DNA of 64,000 bases from Fibrobacter sp. UWR3 (GTDB lineage Bacteria; Fibrobacterota; Fibrobacteria; Fibrobacterales; Fibrobacteraceae): positions 1 to 64,000 of the forward strand of contig NZ_FRCW01000008.1 in the NCBI RefSeq assembly GCF_900143055.1, given 5' to 3'. A model generated the notes under the pieces. It had not been told where the DNA came from. It saw only the letters and a program-made list of their open reading frames with translations, and did no database searches. A program made the translations under genes and the position numbers. How positions within the stretch are numbered: position 1 is the first letter of the stretch; each line of letters opens with the position of its first letter. Below are positions 49,701 to 56,222 of this stretch, piece after piece.

Positions 49701-50769
49701 CATAAGGAACGTATTCACGAGTAGCGGGCAGAACCCGAAGAACCTGCCCGTAATCAACGCGGTTCAGGTTGTTGCGGGCGCAGGCAAGGATGCTGCCGCC
49801 ATCGGTGGCGACCACGACAAGGACCTCGCCTATGGTGATGACGCGAAGCTCGTGTTCGACTTGGATGTGCCTTTCGATGCTGATGTCCCGAATGTCTCGG
49901 AATACAAGAACCGCGTTATCGAGGCCAAGTCTGTTGCCATCGAACACGATGCGGTGACTTCGATTTCGACCAATGACACCATCACCACGGGCAAGGACCG
50001 CGACGTTGTCGTGGGTGGCGAAGGTGCCGATGACATCACGATGGGCGCTGGCGACGATATCGCCCTCGGCGGTAGTGCGAACCTCGTGCTCGAGCACAAC
50101 AACCCGCTGGGCGTGTTCACTCCCAATACCGAGATTGCGCTCGACCAGCATACCATCAACACGACGCAGCACCAGAACTACCTTGACAACGACAACGCGA
50201 ACGTGTGGCAGTTCCAGAGCAGGCTCGACCAGAACCTCATCCAGGGTATCGATACTTTCGTGTCGAACGAAAACGACCGCAAGGATACCATCGATGTTGG
50301 CGAAGGCAGGAACCTCACGTCGCAGGGCTCCGACAGCACTGCGCAGCTTGTGGTGCCGAAACCCGTGATTGTCGATGACGACGGGCAAGAGGGCAGTGGA
50401 GAAGCCTCTACGCCGACGCCTCCGGTTGTGGCTCCAGACGACGGAACGGTGGTGATTGACCAGGAAGGAACTTCGACCTTGGTTGAAATTGCTGCCGGCG
50501 AGACTGTGGAAATCGTGATTACGGATTGGGACGAGGGCAACCAGTATTACCATCCGAACGTATTCCTGCAGTTGAACTGCTCCGACAACACGAGGCATAA
50601 GCTGTCTGTCACCTGGGATGGTCAGCAGACTGACCCGACGGTGTATTTGCAGAACTATGCAGAATTCGACATTCCTGATGTGGCAACTGTCGTGGGTGAA
50701 CACAAGATTGTCTTGAGAATCACTTCTAGAGACTCCATCTCGCTCATGGCAACTGTTGCTCATCGGTAA
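34756..50769 (+). CDS. Giant LEPR-XLL/RTX surface protein, main part (continuation)
   Basis: 5,337 aa in the open frame; the apparent TTG start overlaps the previous stop and is probably not a real start. The first 2,000 residues continue the beta-rich units with helical motifs (VKIPVINKSVSDLVDV, TSVPVVGPTLGAGVDF, FPVLKDVGISITPLELAKKYG). Two EF-hand-like loops lie near 40,140 (DRDKDGNDINE) and 40,270 (DPNKDGKIRLNE). From 40,720 come RTX-type Gly/Asp nonapeptides (GGAGVDYIVGGAGSDFIDGEEGSD), a spacer domain at about 43,000-44,800 and a second repeat array (44,930-47,830) of GGxNTVMGGAEGDTIDIFGADNIVLGDGG units. Two copies of a domain of about 250 aa (47,890-48,670 and 49,040-49,780) alternate with RTX runs. 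A beta-rich end of about 110 aa follows. Expected to be calcium-stabilised, secreted and cell-bound or released. Confidence 0.85.
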   Translation: MTALPDENKKYTVFALDDSKVNIESELNIEVVKQGEGSELATVNVKAGPLTDGQLSSSKENDLKAELTSTNRICLTSEQKFEFASSADAKAFAELKLSSANLQTCFEAKVSDNKVVLYLVGREDSSEDKAALTINLSVMDGFDNAEDKIAFVNECFSLQSNNDKPLNFSNDDNPLNFISLTGSEVSIAAGNSIMNKFGLYVVDVIMDEDGKSVTSIKFGCDARRLQNYDASKKDEQGFKLTNEGGATTYMRISEELRGNGLEGYNAGVSQKVLLTFSKGGESKQVETKVEAYTLEDLAEKRVQELEGELKDVDGSDLSDYFKATYTKVTDDRDQFFQVMIAPINEAENVLANTLKIFEGYLEEDDLNAWNAEYESKPEEDVISRLQKVLDDDVLQDNKGLLHIVAKEGSNHKYKLAIEVVPFTNTVKVINREITVSVGSTSVSVNVGDCATVSSVANAIEDAIKENVSLEGNDISVSVVGKNIVFTSNNDVKITCDALGRSEEKLTDFVVKSSDTPIEIDFESDVGTIDDNTTIGSVIGKINEKLKDCDLSICYNEEGADDKYLDHLELVGDNPFSIENIGTSIILKQLGFSDAVAVKGADGKYRIFGSALSGMDFSKAFSLKGVSVYANMNLSLGTQIEELKNNISFVDNETKNELKLEFTDTNVRNYNVGGFLEVGDKHYRITDVQNGYIAVSRTSYEGEELSDETPKSSDFWKNATYVASASASLGFVGMDVFASGKIGLNANFELEKTDDPEDDNFFGFKIKDTSKINVTAGETEVIAGEIDEPTGETEGDAGGAEDETPKMFELNAYADVFGSATKLATGEIAVISENKSLRVSPEFVVTDGYKEIVDQFKNFSVEQLLAVLDGLVTRLASITEKTDVKIPVINKSVSDLVDVTKDLQKVIAEMRQQKVTSVQQFVNYMNKHLVDSNFSNEDGDLIKLRYENGNLLFDFNIVKAFSVRHRFDFGSSAMGINGNTNLNVDGKFWFTLSAKLLTNGEFDLLIDCTSEDAKGLEFGAEVEIVGDGIRFDLGICGAEGENEGLLKNLIKVGENGDNAFVYGKACLKGSLGKNSDISLKNFDASTLEPEFRFPIAVYGKLPITVLDVSMGDIILGKWNGTGVHFDKGNVSECRADVDLALNALFNNSENEADYAGLYVLDKKEIPSFQLILDKEPKSGETPFVADLSSVRQGIIDLANGNVSWFDKIKLGITALNTLFETLEAGINTNLGKTITSVPVVGPTLGAGVDFLSVLKDKVLEPFSNFVYESSGLTVEMVAEKMNDLFDAYFRENAALLDSLLLPEGDSESEISEWKRVGGAGTWYRSTNNSAEWFFQLGGSYDWGTSLGLDFGFPGLGLKADGGLDLKLDWSLDFGFGISETDGFYFIFNEGNEINVTASAELNADINGALAGLGLSLQTQGGDNHAAVGLGFGLNLADFDEGKVLGKLELKGSELERLKVSNDLSLSGSDEKTLDRGIGKVAFSSALSKLEFSYAASVDVFASMLVGFGRDVEHPNTPAKFPNISGAFEFVWSKTNGSSGDGLTTLGFSNLSLDLGSFIDGVLGPIVSKIQKVVEPMEPLIDFLTTPFPVLKDVGISITPLELAKKYGGGNFDDSMIKAINSLISMTKQISAMKKNGLNIDLGDFMLVGGDGDEFKAKSFLEGSSSSKSLDSSLSTYAKKLEKSSEITAQASNALGGQGLNVGEGGWDFIWNHPTDIFKMLMGQDIDLVYYDMPKLSFNFDWDTFVSIWGPLGARLGVTFSASIDLSFGYDTLGIHQWIESDRKDYGSLVNGFYVGDRDKDGNDINELSFYGGLTAAAEINAGVKAGVGGGVGINVAFDLFDPNKDGKIRLNEMSQIVKADGLQGLFEISGKITAKLYAYVDLWLTKKKWNITGDITLFSFELTRNTSPILVSKNENGDVIAHVGDNSSSRLYTDDKNISLEDGDEILDLTLDKNSVGSLDIESGKTFFINSKEGVDKLTLSSDVPVEYNLEIRGGEGDDVIDLSGLKIADGYYVVIWGGAGNDRIKAAEGLNIIFGDDGVYTPLDKDDKEKDKGAKLDDGDRFVVEGKFNAGVSGDDIILGNKGSQVIIGGVGSDKIRGKEGDNIILGDAGHVEFVVNDNGSIDMESVSTARTDTDLDGGNDYLFGGAGVDYIVGGAGSDFIDGEEGSDTIKGERGDDYIFGGLGDDTIGGGSGSDIIFGDGFWSDSFDVSKSFDLDVFNDDFKKAHEGKFDGGLSLKRWLDLDDDGFDFLDIEKEISEPENIPEYGEDTINGDEGDDLIFGDAGDKEGKKDTIKGGIGNDVIDGDGGGDIISGGIDNDVIYGGSGSDIIDGGAGNDTIYGDDGAKVYTTNEEVFEKDPVVFGENFGLNEKIYKDAKSTSEGAGDDVITSGLGMDFVDGQEGNDTVIVNLSGGHDVNYTNVIDSGDENENNVLTIEGTELDDKLLMRMNNDKSLGFVALLPEGNNKNIERVNFNKGINEVNLNANGGNDSITIDGTAKSTNVDAGAGNDTIRVGQLYNADMGEANATTNVKNDDLFNTVAVNTDHGVKYLSDGVSAGSTLNIEGAAGDDTFALLHNAGEELKVSGGNGNDGFSMYAFSDKNGLAIENGVISMDGGRGIDSLLVRGSESNDLVVVSKDGLLSSFGAVQVAGVETKDFDAAGGEDIFNVVGSSEKETIVLNGGNGSDTVVVGGGLTESEILRGSNNQGQNASLKYEIMDDEGLADDEKDRYDISAAGKTFEEKYSIINTSSVPSVFVSSSDTSILPVKAKYVTEGDENGVLAFYVGCSGDLKSGTVSVKLRAPKLTTSELQSGDAGILICYEDETGRTEYSDSCDIQFKTSGKSVKVYVRAISDGLCEGNLLKSITISSTWYKGDGSDPVNLEDSAKSASVIVKDSTDPSTKNKNLFSWSEVFKIDASTSEISLESIGSDFAKENIHAYYIDVDAEPELHFNTETEKWEVVGLSEGTLVVNYRSNKAQIDSSKIRIAYDNIESLDRVKLDEKIILSKTDYENPQKRKGANVDTSVYYELAGNMLVFFNSSTRQLVTLHGVLSVDSKMGPNIENDEVLEQHEDKCDFLTIKEHTHTLVEATKNASEATPEVFTYTEFTVEYNGTIADNKKMRIKITVEDALRSIGGDKSAEDLYLKYEDQEGDTVIVTLENGSTSSTIRLVAKCDTVNEEYGLVDAKSSGSGNKLDDVKGAIYAYGKGESIEVDYDNLVMLKYNHFVDKDGKVINSYNESSGTEEEESPAPMTDSDTDDLNSVDRIMVNNYDSDAAATSQLRSLDGRDLYYATRDYEGLYDLYKGIESSMLKQDYALRFTLRNPSTTTLLTYFGVSMSEFEFGEFNLGTGADKVVVSKTLHRDDGFQTFTVVNTGDGNDVSDDEITVNRYDSENDGQLVINAQGGKDKITATGSKITKDGMVVLGGAGADEIKVDSGVIAFGDKGNIQYKDGDTVVTELGYYGEDVGEHKAGDIIRTETGKLQTDGVVRGASSIASVMPSEGDADDITASGQNSVVIGGSGSDKITVTGEKNVVLGDNGVVNFHNEGSAESWRENNITTSLEKVQTINNSVGETDTINIAGSHNVVMGGNGGDKITIGESGKENGIDNVVLGDGGVAEFTQGVATTDNFMVNAAIKSVKTEDDSDGARDEIKIYGGLNTVMGGAGNDDITIGDEGKDEDHQNGNENVVLGDGGSYVVDKDNGEVTVKTSREEIDDAVVIHGGEDTIKIYGGQNTVMGGAEGDTIDIFGADNIVLGDGGESIREWNADNEVYDSIKSVMTTDDDNGGVDTVNIHGGKNAVMGGADGDTITIGDGKTSDGDENAEDDNENQNGNENVVLGDGGSYVVNKTTGEVTVKTSREEIDDTVVIHGGEDTIAIHGGQNTVMGGAEGDTIDIFGADNIVLGDGGESIREWNADNEVYDSIKSVMTTDDDNGGVDTINIHGGKNTVMGGADGDKINIGDESQDNGRENVVLGDGGSYVVDEENGEVTVQTSRDVDDEGNVVIHGGHDIIDIQGGQNTVMGGAEDDEIDIYGADNIVLGDGGIATREWNDNQKIFEDIKSVETTDDDNGGIDTINIYGGKNAVMGGFAGDIITIGEEDGNVSDHNIVLGDGGEYNNEASDSAYIKTQSDGIGGEDHITVYGGHNVAMGGFAGDEIEIHGGENVVLGDGGIANYNKNPKAETVNEFINSGLRDVATTSDGIGGHDDIDIFGDKNVVMSGADGDIIDIAGNDNVVVGDGGRYDIYEDYRTVKTKSEQDGGHDVIHTNDGKNIVMGGMDADEITTGDGNDIILGDGGFAKVDNDFNALFVTNENIDVGEDLGTAGADTIIAGNGDNVVFGGLGNDDITTGNGQDVVFGDNAYATFRGNANEAFEQVGDRQNVPDVYEEATLSFNFQGASQTGLNATDYVGAPEFESRNWNNISGSLAGTYGNDDREVVNMDNLDVTGEKSADETRTRASGVSVSYGGYESHRNTSTDNRINLQAYNLGLWNMQGDKNAKLMNSGLMTTAPNAQCGSKFEVAVDGLAQYFTSYKVVVYLDIPDSHSAYGSSVRKVSLFVGGSEEPYSAYYVNDAEGHNFDGSFVQATATSADTAEAANYVVFDVPAGAIADNFRVVIEEAYPNNAQNGKNLAGIAGIQVRGTLHRQDVAATTDIDFGGDDIIKTGLGDDIVVGGTGSDDITTFGDERYGIYDNDVVFGDNAKILLTDRDSDESTASTISTAESVAVTNIDTATYDDTINTGDGNDTVVGGIGADTINAGATEAAEAMLDGVKAASVNFTLENADASLKVGNGETAGVVADTAWCNMYVKNGELHDVDNYSSHSVKGINVTISSYQQNSGWWNEMYAGNYAMTHENSSELDGDTANSKLFNGYLASQQHDEIKLTLDSIDQFRAQSGLAAGDACDIYVYLGADNGDTDTYNYIYQVSLNNGEKRFLNDWTGYNFDGDYREATCDSYEDAMSALHEGSAVRMEIVGNYVVFRNFTGNRAEIRIRNVFTSSGQNPKNLPVINAVQVVAGAGKDAAAIGGDHDKDLAYGDDAKLVFDLDVPFDADVPNVSEYKNRVIEAKSVAIEHDAVTSISTNDTITTGKDRDVVVGGEGADDITMGAGDDIALGGSANLVLEHNNPLGVFTPNTEIALDQHTINTTQHQNYLDNDNANVWQFQSRLDQNLIQGIDTFVSNENDRKDTIDVGEGRNLTSQGSDSTAQLVVPKPVIVDDDGQEGSGEASTPTPPVVAPDDGTVVIDQEGTSTLVEIAAGETVEIVITDWDEGNQYYHPNVFLQLNCSDNTRHKLSVTWDGQQTDPTVYLQNYAEFDIPDVATVVGEHKIVLRITSRDSISLMATVAHR
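40720..41790 (+). repeat. First RTX-type calcium-binding repeat array
   Basis: Gly/Asp-rich nonapeptide-like coding repeats, for example GGAGNDRI, GSDKIRGKEGDNIILGD, GGNDYLFGGAGVDYIVGG and GDDYIFGGLGDDTIGGG. These match the hemolysin-type calcium-binding motif GGxGxDxUx. Confidence 0.85.
45788..46660 (+). repeat. 444-bp near-identical tandem DNA repeat inside the giant gene
   Basis: The segment from 45,788 recurs from 46,232 (offset 444 nt) with near identity over about 310 nt (45,850-46,180 versus 46,294-46,624), including TCTCGAGAAGAGATTGATGA in both. A more diverged third unit follows from about 46,645. Confidence 0.8.
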
Positions 50770-50777
50770 TCTGTTCT

Positions 50778-52964
50778 ATGGTTCTCGATCAGCAGCGCAA
50801 GATATTCCATGAGTCGTGGTACCGCCTTGCGGGGAGCAAGATCTCCCTCAGGGCGAGTGTCCGCGTCCACAGGCAGACCTACCGCGGTGTACTTTGGTAC
50901 GTACTTTACGAACCGTTTACGAACCAGTATTACCGATTGCCTCGCGGGGCATACGACTTCGTGTCGCGCCTTTCGCCCGACAAGACGGTGGGTGAGGTGT
51001 GGAGCGCCATGCTCAAGGGTAGCGAAGGCGAGATGCCCGGCCAGGGCGAAGTCATCGAGATGCTTGCGCAGCTGTACCAGGCGAACATGCTCATGTACAC
51101 GGGCGTGGACGATGGCGCAAAGCTGTTCGAGCGCAACCGAAAGCAGAAGCAGAAGAAGGTCAAGGCCTCGCTCTTGAACATCTTCTTCTTGAAGGTGCCA
51201 CTGTTCGACCCCGATGCCCTGCTCAATAAGCTGCGCTGGCTTATCCGTTTCTTGCTGAGCAAGCCTTTCGCGCTCGTGTGGCTCGCGACAGTTATCGTCG
51301 CCGCGAAATACGGTGTCGAGAACTTCGATGCCCTCAAGGACCAGAGTTCGGGATTCCTTTCGCCGTCGAATATCGGCTGGGTCTACGTGTGTACCGTGTT
51401 CGTGAAGCTCTTGCACGAATTCGGCCACGCGAGCGTCGTCAAGCGCTACGGGGGCGAGGTGCACACGCTGGGCGTGATGTTCATGCTGCTCGTGCCTCTT
51501 CCGTATGTGGATGCGACGGTGAGCTGGTCGTTCCGCAAGAAGTCGAGGCGCGCTCTGGTGGGGGCCGCGGGCATGCTCACGGAATTCTTTATCGCCTCGG
51601 TCGCCCTGATTGTCTGGGCGAACCTTGGCGGTGGACTCGCCAAGAATCTTGCGTACAACGTTGTTATAATGGCCTCGGTTTCTACCGTGCTGTTCAATAT
51701 CAACCCGCTCATGCGATTCGACGGTTACTATATCCTGACCGATTTGCTGGACATGCCCAACCTGCAGCAGAATTCGGTACGCCACCTCAAGTACCTGCTG
51801 GAACGTTACGTGTTCTTCAAGCGCGATGCCGAGGCGGTTGCCGAGACCTGGCTCGAACGCGTAATTTATTTGGTTTACGGAGTCGCCTCGTCGATCTACA
51901 GGATTTTCCTGTTTACGGGGTTCATCGTCACCATCTCGCAGCACTACCTGATACTTTCGTTTATCATGGGAGCCCTCCTTTGCCTGACGATGGTGATTAT
52001 GCCGGTGGGCAAGTTCCTCAAGTACATCTTCGCAAGCCCGGGGCTTGCGCTGGTGCGTAACCGAGCCGTTTTCGTGACGGTTCTGGTGCTCGGCAGTGCC
52101 ATATCGCTGCTGTTCTACCTGCCCGTTCCCGACACGTTCAAGGCTCCCGGCGTTATAGAGGCGTCGCGGTACGAAAACACGACGGTGGGCGAGGGCGGCC
52201 TTGTTGCCGACGTGTTCCGCGGCGAAAAGGCGAAAGTCAAGAAGGGCGATACGCTGATGGTCCTCGAAAACCGCGAACTCGATTTTTCGATTGAGGAAAA
52301 GCGCGCTCAGGTGAGGGAGGCCGTGCAGGCCTACTACCAGGCGCTGGACCGCGCTCCCGAAAATATGCTGCCGCTCGAAAAGAGGCTGGGCGTGCTGAGG
52401 CAGGAGCTGGGCGACCTGCTGCGCTACCGCGACAAGTTGACGCTTGTGGCCCCGATGGACGGCATTTGGGACGTGAAGAACCCGGACGAGTACGTGGGCC
52501 GCTTTATGCAGCGAGGCGACTCGATGGGGATGGTGCTCGACACGACCGCATTCGACTTTTTGGCGGTGGTGAGCCAGGAGGAGGTCTCTCGCCTGTTCAC
52601 GGAAAAGCCGCGCAAGGTTTCGGTGCGGCTCAGTGGCGACGCCTTTACCGAAATCCCTGTCGATAGCGTTTCGGCTATTCCTGCGGCGCGTGACCGCTTG
52701 CCTTCCGCTGCGCTCGGGTGGCTTGGCGGTGGCGAAATCGAGACGCGTGCCTCGGGCGACGCGGGGGATGGGTATGGCGAACGTACTGCGGAACCCGTCT
52801 ACCTGGTGCGTGCGACAATCAACAGGGACGATGCGGCCCTGTCGGGCATTGACTGGGCGCACGGCCGTTCGGGCAAGATTCGTTTCCATTTGAAGGATAC
52901 TCCGCTTGCCCTGCAGGGAATCCGCAAGGCGCGCCAGGCCCTGCAAAAGTACTACAAGATGTAA
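50778..52964 (+). CDS. PqqD-like / M50 zinc metallopeptidase / HlyD fusion
   Basis: 728 aa. Residues about 10-110 resemble a PqqD-type winged-helix peptide-binding domain (YYRLPRGAYDFVSRLSPDKTVGEVWSAML). The central membrane part has the M50 (site-2-protease) motifs HEFGH (H213, E214, H217) and NPLMRFDGYY (from about residue 309, third zinc ligand Asp), with several hydrophobic helices on both sides. From about residue 450 a periplasmic HlyD-type part follows: a lipoyl motif (GGLVADVFRGEKAKVKKGDTLMVLENREL), a coiled coil and an adaptor barrel. Eight nt separate it from the giant gene and one nt from the SecA-like gene. It is expected to be the inner-membrane component or a processing protease of the export path. 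Confidence 0.88.
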   Translation: MVLDQQRKIFHESWYRLAGSKISLRASVRVHRQTYRGVLWYVLYEPFTNQYYRLPRGAYDFVSRLSPDKTVGEVWSAMLKGSEGEMPGQGEVIEMLAQLYQANMLMYTGVDDGAKLFERNRKQKQKKVKASLLNIFFLKVPLFDPDALLNKLRWLIRFLLSKPFALVWLATVIVAAKYGVENFDALKDQSSGFLSPSNIGWVYVCTVFVKLLHEFGHASVVKRYGGEVHTLGVMFMLLVPLPYVDATVSWSFRKKSRRALVGAAGMLTEFFIASVALIVWANLGGGLAKNLAYNVVIMASVSTVLFNINPLMRFDGYYILTDLLDMPNLQQNSVRHLKYLLERYVFFKRDAEAVAETWLERVIYLVYGVASSIYRIFLFTGFIVTISQHYLILSFIMGALLCLTMVIMPVGKFLKYIFASPGLALVRNRAVFVTVLVLGSAISLLFYLPVPDTFKAPGVIEASRYENTTVGEGGLVADVFRGEKAKVKKGDTLMVLENRELDFSIEEKRAQVREAVQAYYQALDRAPENMLPLEKRLGVLRQELGDLLRYRDKLTLVAPMDGIWDVKNPDEYVGRFMQRGDSMGMVLDTTAFDFLAVVSQEEVSRLFTEKPRKVSVRLSGDAFTEIPVDSVSAIPAARDRLPSAALGWLGGGEIETRASGDAGDGYGERTAEPVYLVRATINRDDAALSGIDWAHGRSGKIRFHLKDTPLALQGIRKARQALQKYYKM

Positions 52965-52965
52965 T

Positions 52966-54906
52966 ATGAACCTTACCGACAACTATCGACTGACATCTTG
53001 CAAGCAAGTGAAAAAGATCCCGACGGGCCTCGATGCCCTGATGTCGCGGATGGTCGGAAAGTTCAAGGGCCGCAGGGGAGTGCTGCGCGGGCTTTTGAAA
53101 GATGCCCGGAGTATCGACCTGTGGAGCCGTTCGTTTACGCAGCTCGACGATGCCTCCCTGAAAAAGCGCATGGCGGACATGCAGGCCGAACTCAAGCGCC
53201 CCTTCGCGAAGAGCGCTCTCCTGAAATCGTTTGCCCTGGTGCAGGAGGCCGTGTCGAGGACTCTCGGGTACCGGCCGTATATCGAGCAGTTGACGGGAGC
53301 GCTTGCGCTTTACCGCGGGTATGTCGCCGAAATGTCGACTGGCGAGGGCAAGACGGTTACGGCTGCCATGTGTGCCGCTGTGCGGGGCTGGAGCAAGCGC
53401 CCGTGCCACGTGATTACGGCGAACGACTACCTGGCTGCACGCGATGCCGAAATCATGAAGCCGCTGTATTCGTATTGCGGGGTGAGCGTCGGGGCGGTGA
53501 CGGGTACGATGAAGCCCGCGGAGCGGCGCGAGGGGTATTCGGCCGACGTGACTTATTCTACGGCGAAAGAAGTGTTGGCAGATTTTTTGCGCGACCGGAT
53601 TGCGATGGGGGATTTTCAGGATTTTGGCAAGCGGCTCGTTAGCGCCACGACCGTGAATATGGAACGCCTGAAGGCGAACCTGGTGCAGCGCGGGCTTTAT
53701 ACGGCCATAGTCGACGAGGCCGACAACGTGCTGATTGACGAGGCCGTGACCCCGCTGATTATTTCGCGCGAAAAGAAGAACGACGAGTTCAACGAGGCGT
53801 GCCGCCTTGCATACAAGGTATCCGAAAAGCTGAAGCGCCGTACGGATTACGAGGTGGACTACAAGAACCGCACCATACGCTTTGTTGTCGATATGGAATC
53901 CCGCCTGGACGATATCGGCGAAGAGATTTCGTTTGCCCGCGCCGGTTTTTTGAAGGATTTGGTGCGGCAGGCGCTTGTGGCCCGCGAACTGTTCGAGTGT
54001 GGCCGCCATTACGTTGTCGAGGAAGGCAAGGTGGTGATTGTCGACGAATCGACAGGCCGCAAGATGCCCATGCGCTCGTGGAACGGCGGGTTGCACCAGA
54101 TGATAGAAATCAAGGAAGGGCTCGAAATGAGCGGCCTCAAGGAGACGGAGGCGCGAATGAGCTTCCAGCGCTTCTTTAGGCTCTACAGGAATTTCTCGGG
54201 CATGACGGGTACCGGCAAGGAGGCCTCCGCCGAATTCTGGACAATCTATGGTGCTGCCGTGGTGTGCATCCCGAATCACCGCAAGAGCAAGCGAAAGGTA
54301 TCGCACCTGAAGACTTTTGCGAGCAAGGACGCCAAGCGCCGCGCCATCGTGAAGGAGGTCATCCGCATGCACGAGAAGGGCCGTCCCATCCTGATTGGCA
54401 CGAAGGACATTGACGAAAGCGAATACCTTGCGTCGGCCATCGAATCGAAGGGCCTGCATTGCCGAATTATCAATGCGGTTCGCTGCGAGGAAGAGGCTGC
54501 CATCGTGGCCGATGCGGGCAAGTTCGGGGCCATTACGGTCGCGACGAACATGGCCGGCCGCGGTACCGACATCAAGATTCCGGACAAGGTCAAGAAAATC
54601 GGCGGGCTCCATGTGATTGCGACGGAGTGCAACCCCTCTTCGCGCATTGACCGCCAGCTTTTCGGCCGTTCGGCGCGCCAGGGCGACCCGGGGAGCGTGA
54701 GCCACTACGCCTCGTTCGAAGACGATGTGCTGCGCCGTAACCTGCCGAACGCGCTTGCCGTGGCGTTCAGGCACCTTGGACCCTTTTCCGCCCTTTCGGT
54801 GCGCTGGGCGCAGCATCGGGCGGGCAGAAAGGCTTACCAGAGCCGGCTTTCGGTACAGCGCACCGATACGTGGCTTGAGGATTCGCTCGGGTTCAGCGGG
54901 AACTAG
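52966..54906 (+). CDS. SecA-like ATPase, shortened paralog
   Basis: 646 aa, against about 900 for SecA. Nucleotide-binding motifs are intact: MSTGEGKTV (residues 123-131, Walker A Lys129), HVITANDYLAARDAE, VDEAD (249-253), NFSGMTGT, TNMAGRGTDIKI and FGRSARQGDPGS (from F566). The segment between the DEAD motif and the second motor domain resembles a preprotein cross-linking region. After the last motif only about 75 residues remain, so the C-terminal helical wing/scaffold domains and the zinc finger of SecA are largely missing. Start ATG 52,966 lies one nt after the M50-HlyD stop. The context suggests a dedicated motor for the giant protein, in place of an ABC ATPase. Confidence 0.88.
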   Translation: MNLTDNYRLTSCKQVKKIPTGLDALMSRMVGKFKGRRGVLRGLLKDARSIDLWSRSFTQLDDASLKKRMADMQAELKRPFAKSALLKSFALVQEAVSRTLGYRPYIEQLTGALALYRGYVAEMSTGEGKTVTAAMCAAVRGWSKRPCHVITANDYLAARDAEIMKPLYSYCGVSVGAVTGTMKPAERREGYSADVTYSTAKEVLADFLRDRIAMGDFQDFGKRLVSATTVNMERLKANLVQRGLYTAIVDEADNVLIDEAVTPLIISREKKNDEFNEACRLAYKVSEKLKRRTDYEVDYKNRTIRFVVDMESRLDDIGEEISFARAGFLKDLVRQALVARELFECGRHYVVEEGKVVIVDESTGRKMPMRSWNGGLHQMIEIKEGLEMSGLKETEARMSFQRFFRLYRNFSGMTGTGKEASAEFWTIYGAAVVCIPNHRKSKRKVSHLKTFASKDAKRRAIVKEVIRMHEKGRPILIGTKDIDESEYLASAIESKGLHCRIINAVRCEEEAAIVADAGKFGAITVATNMAGRGTDIKIPDKVKKIGGLHVIATECNPSSRIDRQLFGRSARQGDPGSVSHYASFEDDVLRRNLPNALAVAFRHLGPFSALSVRWAQHRAGRKAYQSRLSVQRTDTWLEDSLGFSGN

Positions 54907-54945
54907 TCCCGAACCGCACCTGCCGGTCGGGGAGGGGGCAAACGG

Positions 54946-54961
54946 GGGAGTCCGTGCTCCC
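54946..54961 (+). terminator. Weak hairpin after the SecA-like gene
   Basis: GGGAG, 6-nt loop, CTCCC, then TTAAT. Weak terminator candidate at the end of the giant gene operon. Confidence 0.35.
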
Positions 54962-55038
54962 TTAATCACTAAATATCGGTCTTTTGTCTTTTTTTTACTC
55001 CAGAACTACACAAAGACCGCCTTTTTTTGTATCTTTGA

Positions 55039-56103
<1,065 letters not shown>

Positions 56104-56189
56104 TTGATTTCGGTAAAGCGCTAGTGGCGCGGACGTAACCGCCTTCGGGCAACCTGATTTCCGCGCCTCCGCTTGAAACTTTTACAAGA

Positions 56190-56222
56190 AGCCCCGCTCA
56201 ATCGAGCGGGGTTCTCTTTTTA
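56190..56222 (+). terminator. Intrinsic terminator of gap
   Basis: CCCCGCTC (56,192-56,199), loop AATC, GAGCGGGG (56,204-56,211), then TTCTCTTTTT. Confidence 0.85.

Noticed and set aside
48361-50763. 800-codon minus-strand open frame
   Set aside because: Antisense shadow of the GC-rich C-terminal end of the giant protein; rich in His, Val and Arg without any domain.
50760-54969. Two 700-codon minus-strand open frames opposite the M50-HlyD and SecA-like genes
   Set aside because: The plus-strand frames carry complete motifs; the minus frames have none and look like GC-rich mirror translations.
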